A DNA stretch of 64,000 nucleotides from assembly GCF_001513975.1 (NCBI RefSeq), contig NZ_KQ947989.1, forward strand, positions 434,001-498,000. The letters are read 5' to 3'. The notes under the pieces were generated by a model that saw nothing but the letters and a program-made list of their open reading frames with translations, was not told the DNA's origin and ran no database searches. This DNA is from Streptomyces curacoi. Lineage in GTDB: Bacteria > Actinomycetota > Actinomycetes > Streptomycetales > Streptomycetaceae. A program made the translations under genes and the position numbers. Numbering within the stretch: the first letter of the stretch is position 1; every line of letters begins with the position of its first letter. Below, piece by piece: positions 60,561 through 64,000 of this stretch.

Positions 60561-63500
60561 CGAGTCCTCCACCTCGCCTTGACGTTGTCGAGCTGCGACT
60601 GGCTGAGTGACACCAGCGGGGCGCCGGACGGAGTGAACTCCTCGGGCCCGGGGCCGGTTTCGTCGGGCAGTGCGCGGGCGAGCCCGGCCGGGGTGCGGTG
60701 GGTGAAGACGTCCCGTGGGGACAGGGTGAGCCCGGCCCTGCGGGCCCGGTCGGCAAGCCGGACCGAGACGATGCTGTCGCCGCCGCGTTCGAAGAAGTCG
60801 TCGTGGACACCGACCCGTTCCAGCCCGAGCACCTCGGCGAACAGCCAGCACAGCACCTTCTCCGGTTCGGTGCGCGGCGGTTCGAAGCCTGCCGTGTCCG
60901 TGAAGTCCGGGGCGGGCAGGGCGCGCCGGTCGAGTTTGCCGCTGGGGGTGAGCGGCAACTGGTCGAGGAGCACCACGGCCGACGGGACGAGGTGTCCGGG
61001 GAGCCGCTCGGCGAGCGTGCGGCGTAAGGCGAGGGGGTCGAGGGCGGCACCGGGGGCCGCCACGACGTAGGCGACCAGGCGTCGGGGTGCCGAGCCGTCC
61101 TCGCGCGCCACGACCGCGGCCCGGTCCACTCCCGGCAGCGCCCGGGCCGCCGCCTCGATCTCCCCCGGCTCGACCCGGAAGCCCCTGATCTTGACCTGGT
61201 CGTCGGCCCGGCCGAGGAACTCCACCGTGCCGTCGGGCCGGAGCCGCGCCAGGTCGCCGGTGCGGTAGAGGCGGCTGCCCGGCGGCCCGAAGGGGTCGGC
61301 GACGAACCGTTCGGCGGTGCGGCCCGGCTGGTGCAGATAGCCGCGGGCCAGTCCGGCTCCGGCCAGGTACAGCTCGCCGACCGCGCCGACGGGGGACGGG
61401 CGCAGGAACCGGTCGAGGACGTGGACGCGCGTGTTCGCGATCGGCCGCCCGAGCGGTACCGGGCCCTCGCCGCCGTCGTGGACCTGGATCAGGCTGTCAC
61501 CGGCCGCCTCGGAGCATCCGTAGAGGTTGACCAGGCGGGCCTGTGGCCAGCGCCGGGTGATCGCGTCGGCCAGTTCGCCCGAGAGGGGTTCGCCGCTGGA
61601 GACCCAGGTACGGACGAAGGAGAAGGCGCCCGGCGGGGCTGATTCGACGAGGGTGGTGTAGAAGCTGGGGACGGCGGTGAGGAGGGTGGCCCGGTGGCGG
61701 TCGGCGAGTGCGGCGAGGGCCGTGGGGTCGCCGGTCGACTCGTCGTCGGCGAGCGCGACCGCCTCGCCCGCGACGAGGGCGCCGAGCAGTTCGGTGAGGC
61801 CGTCGATGAAGCTCAGCGGGCTCTTGGAGACGCGGACGCCGAGTGAGCCGTCCCCCAGCTCCCGGCCCCAGTCGAGCCGGTTGGCCAGGGCCCGCTGGGT
61901 TCCGACCACTCCCTTGGGGCGGCCGGTGGTGCCGGAGGTGAAGATGACGTACGCGGGGTGTTCGGGCGACAGGGCCGGTCGCCGGCGTACGGCGGCCTCC
62001 GCGTCCGGCGGGCAGACCGACTCCCGTTCGATACGGAGCCGTCGGGCCGTCGGCGGATCACAGATCACCAGCCGGGGTTCGGCGTCGCCGAGCATCAGCG
62101 CGATGCGGTCGGGCGGATAGCCCGGGTCGACCGGCATGCAGGCGGCTCCGGCCTTCAGTGCCGCGAGCAGCGCGGTGACCAGCTCGGGACCGCGGGGCAG
62201 TGCCACGGCGACCACGGACTCGGGGCCGGCGCCGCGGGCGTTCAGGGCGGCGGCCAACCGGTCGGCGCGGGCGTCGAGTCGGCCGAAGGTCAGGACGGTG
62301 TCGCCGTGACGGACGGCCGGGGCGTCGGGGGTGCGGGCCGCCTGGTCCTCGAACAGGGCGCGGACGGTGGGGTGCGGGAGCGGGCGGGCGGTGTCCTGCG
62401 CGGGGTGCTCGTCGGCGCGGAGCCCGGCGACGGGGCGGACCGGGTCCTCGGTGAACTCGCCGATCAGCTGCCCGAGTTGGGTGGCGATGCCATTGACTGC
62501 GGCCTGGTCCAGGGCACGGGGCTGGTGGCTGAAGGTCAGGGTCAGCCGGGTGCCGGGCAGGGCGGTGAGGGTCAGGGGGTAGTGCGTGGCGTCCCGGACG
62601 GAGACCCCTGTCATCCGCGGGCCGTCGGATCCGAGGGCGTGGGCGATGCCGTCGTCGTCGATGGGGTAGCTCTCGAAGACCAGCAGGGTGTCGAAGAGCA
62701 CGGCGTGGCCGGCGGCCCGCTGGATGTCGGCGAGGCCCAGGTGCTGGTGGCCGAGGAGGGCGGACCGCTCCGACTGGAGCCGCCCGAGCAGGTCCGCGAG
62801 CGGCTCCTCGGGCCGCAACCGCACCCGCACGGGCAGGGTGTTGATGAAGAGCCCGACCATCGTCTCGATGCCGGGGACATCGGCGTCGCGGCCGGAGACG
62901 GTGGCGCCGAGGACGACGTCCGTGCGGCCGGTCAGCCGGCCGAGCAGGACGGCCCACAGGCCCTGGAGCACCGTGCTGACGGTGACGCCGTGGGCGCGTG
63001 CGGCGCCGGTCAGCGCCGAGGTCTGCGCCTCGGAGAGCTCCAGGACCAGCCGCTCGGGCTGCTCGACCGGCCGGTTGCGGGCCTCGGGCGCGATGAGTGA
63101 CGGTTCGTCGAGTCCGTGCAGGGCGGCCCGCCAGGCCTCCTTCGCGGCCTCGCGGTCCTGGCGGGAGAGCCAGGCCAGGTAGTCGCGGTAGGGCCGTACG
63201 GCGGGCAGGGCCGCGGCGTCGCCGCCCGACCGGTACAGCTGGAACAGCTCGCGCACCAGCACGGGCGCGGACCAGCCGTCCCAGAGCAGGTGGTGCGAGG
63301 AGATCAGCAGCCGGTGGTCCCGCTCTCCCAATGTCACCAGCCGGAACCGCACGAGCGGCGGGCGGGTCAGGTCGAACCGTTGGTCGCGGTCCTCCCCGAG
63401 CAGCCGGTCGAAGGCCGGCTCGCGCTCCCGCGCCGGCAGCGAGCCCAGGTCGGTGAACTGCCACGGGAGGGGGACCGCACTGCTCACCACCTGGACCGCG

Positions 63501-63727
63501 CGCCCCGAGCGCGTGGTGCGGAAGGCGGCCCGCAGATTGGCGTGCCGGGTGAGCAGCCCGCTGACGGCCAGGCTCATCCGCGACGCGTCCACCGGCCCTT
63601 CGAGCCGGATGACCGTCTGGCCGGTGTAGACGTCCCGTGCGCCCTCGTCGTACAGCGCGTGGAAGACCATCCCCTCCTGCATCGGCGACAGGGGGAGGAC
63701 GTCCTCCACGCCCCGCCGGCCGCCCAT
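60557..63727 (-). CDS. NRPS: C-A-PCP with atypical adenylation pocket
   Basis: 1056 residues from ATG 63727, overlapping the mbtH stop (TGATG). Domains: C about 8-450 (VEDVLPLSPMQEGMVFHALY, HHLLWDG; DCL-like), A about 460-940 (YVIFTSGTTGRPKG; SPLSFIDGLTELLG; LYGCSEAAGD), PCP about 955-1025 (FERGGDSIVSVRLA), tail PLVSLSQSQLDNVKARW. The position that binds the amino acid alpha-amine (Asp235) is Ile, with Asp next to it. The whole pocket I-D-T-T-V-S-L-G-D is close in pattern to the beta-alanine code V-D-W-V-I-S-L-A-D. So it may load a beta-amino acid or an unusual substrate. No E or TE domain, though the tail looks like one following an E domain. Confidence 0.9.
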   Translation of the reverse strand: MGGRRGVEDVLPLSPMQEGMVFHALYDEGARDVYTGQTVIRLEGPVDASRMSLAVSGLLTRHANLRAAFRTTRSGRAVQVVSSAVPLPWQFTDLGSLPAREREPAFDRLLGEDRDQRFDLTRPPLVRFRLVTLGERDHRLLISSHHLLWDGWSAPVLVRELFQLYRSGGDAAALPAVRPYRDYLAWLSRQDREAAKEAWRAALHGLDEPSLIAPEARNRPVEQPERLVLELSEAQTSALTGAARAHGVTVSTVLQGLWAVLLGRLTGRTDVVLGATVSGRDADVPGIETMVGLFINTLPVRVRLRPEEPLADLLGRLQSERSALLGHQHLGLADIQRAAGHAVLFDTLLVFESYPIDDDGIAHALGSDGPRMTGVSVRDATHYPLTLTALPGTRLTLTFSHQPRALDQAAVNGIATQLGQLIGEFTEDPVRPVAGLRADEHPAQDTARPLPHPTVRALFEDQAARTPDAPAVRHGDTVLTFGRLDARADRLAAALNARGAGPESVVAVALPRGPELVTALLAALKAGAACMPVDPGYPPDRIALMLGDAEPRLVICDPPTARRLRIERESVCPPDAEAAVRRRPALSPEHPAYVIFTSGTTGRPKGVVGTQRALANRLDWGRELGDGSLGVRVSKSPLSFIDGLTELLGALVAGEAVALADDESTGDPTALAALADRHRATLLTAVPSFYTTLVESAPPGAFSFVRTWVSSGEPLSGELADAITRRWPQARLVNLYGCSEAAGDSLIQVHDGGEGPVPLGRPIANTRVHVLDRFLRPSPVGAVGELYLAGAGLARGYLHQPGRTAERFVADPFGPPGSRLYRTGDLARLRPDGTVEFLGRADDQVKIRGFRVEPGEIEAAARALPGVDRAAVVAREDGSAPRRLVAYVVAAPGAALDPLALRRTLAERLPGHLVPSAVVLLDQLPLTPSGKLDRRALPAPDFTDTAGFEPPRTEPEKVLCWLFAEVLGLERVGVHDDFFERGGDSIVSVRLADRARRAGLTLSPRDVFTHRTPAGLARALPDETGPGPEEFTPSGAPLVSLSQSQLDNVKARWRTR

Positions 63728-63945
63728 CAGCCCTCGGCCCCGCGCATGGCCTCGGCCAGGCTGCGCGGGCGCATGTCCGTCCAGTGCCGCTCGATGTACT
63801 CCAGGCAGGCGGCCCGGCCGTCGGGGCCGTGCACCGAGGACCAGCCGTCGGGTACGGGTGCGAAGTCCGGCCACAGGGAGTGCTGGCCCTCGTCGTTGAC
63901 CAGGACGCGGAAGACACCGCTGTCGTCGTCGAAGGGGTTGGCCAT
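63727..63945 (-). CDS. mbtH: MbtH-like protein
   Basis: 72 residues: MANPFDDDSGVFRVLVNDEG, QHSLWPDFAPVPDGW, YIERHWTDMRPRSL. The three conserved Trp and the N-x-E-x-Q-x-S-L-W-P core are intact. MbtH proteins bind and activate adenylation domains; here it precedes and overlaps the C-A-PCP NRPS by one base. Ribosome site AGGAGAGGAAC is 6 nt upstream of ATG 63945. Confidence 0.95.
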   Translation of the reverse strand: MANPFDDDSGVFRVLVNDEGQHSLWPDFAPVPDGWSSVHGPDGRAACLEYIERHWTDMRPRSLAEAMRGAEG

Positions 63946-63948
63946 GGC

Positions 63949-64000
63949 TCAGTTCCTCTCCTGCTCGCCGGACTGACGTCGCGCGGTGTGGGTGAAGGCT
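63949..64000 (-). CDS. Possible 3' end of the next upstream gene
   Basis: A minus-strand frame is open from the window edge to TGA at 63949-63951 (AFTHTARRQSGEQERN), 3 nt before the mbtH start. It would be a coupled operon gene, but 16 residues cannot be identified and the frame choice is not certain. Confidence 0.35.
   Translation of the reverse strand, partial: AFTHTARRQSGEQERN

Noticed and set aside
56979..61070. 1363-codon open frame on the plus strand
   Set aside because: Same reason: antisense of two NRPS genes and crosses their junction.
40405..64000. Coelichelin cluster
   Set aside because: Coelichelin uses one three-module CchH with fhOrn, Thr and hOrn pockets; here there are four separate NRPSs with an aryl-carrier/Cy starter and a Ser pocket.
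1..64000. tRNA or rRNA genes
   Set aside because: I saw no cloverleaf with T-loop GTTCGA-type sequence in a plausible setting; a tRNAscan run would be decisive.

Overview
The window is high-GC actinomycete chromosome, almost certainly Streptomyces. The evidence is strong third-position GC, frequent GTG starts, many Streptomyces-type families (TerD, Rv1733c, SHOCT, PucR, a proline-rich DUF6643-like protein) and iron boxes of the IdeR/DmdR1 type. It reads as two parts: an ordinary mixed-metabolism region (1 to about 40.4 kb) and a siderophore non-ribosomal peptide synthetase (NRPS) cluster (40.4 to 64 kb) that runs off the right edge.

Left part. A truncated DUF4246 gene and a broken transposase are followed by a probable 3-hydroxybutyrate utilisation set (MHS-family transporter, PucR/GAF regulator, SDR dehydrogenase). 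Next come a Nudix hydrolase, apolipoprotein N-acyltransferase, an O-antigen-ligase-like membrane protein, an Asp/Glu racemase, an HpnB-type glycosyltransferase, a double TerD protein, a MOSC protein, a beta-helix/AAA+ fusion and a large membrane protein with a split alpha/beta-hydrolase. From 20.8 to 34.5 kb there are regulators (DeoR, TetR, LuxR, ROK), a PLP enzyme of the cysteine synthase family, a serine-kinase-like ATPase, a MacB/FtsX-type ABC exporter, a TetR-DUF4865-DUF1272-tautomerase run and an AlkB protein. From 34.6 to 40.4 kb lie RlmG, an amino-sugar set (aldolase, AgaS, divergent DeoR) and a GH15 glucosidase.

Siderophore part. Three iron boxes (40405, 42473, 43529) precede an isochorismatase-like gene, a divergent ornithine N-hydroxylase/formyltransferase pair, and a siderophore-binding lipoprotein. 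Convergent to these, a five-gene translationally coupled or closely spaced operon reads leftward: mbtH, NRPS C-A-PCP, NRPS C-A-PCP-E, NRPS C-A-PCP-C-A-PCP-E, NRPS ArCP-Cy-A-PCP. Binding-pocket residues that I extracted by eye give Ser and N5-formyl-N5-hydroxyornithine for the two-module enzyme. The Cy module is Cys/Ser/Thr-like, and two pockets are unassigned, one of them lacking the usual Asp235. Epimerase and condensation types suggest that the assembly line runs opposite to gene order: aryl acid, then azoline, Ser, D-fhOrn, D-X, Y. The product would be a mixed phenolate-azoline/hydroxamate siderophore related in logic to amychelin, gobichelin or oxachelin, but its identity is open. The aryl-acid ligase, isochorismate synthase, releasing enzyme and importer permeases are not in the window.
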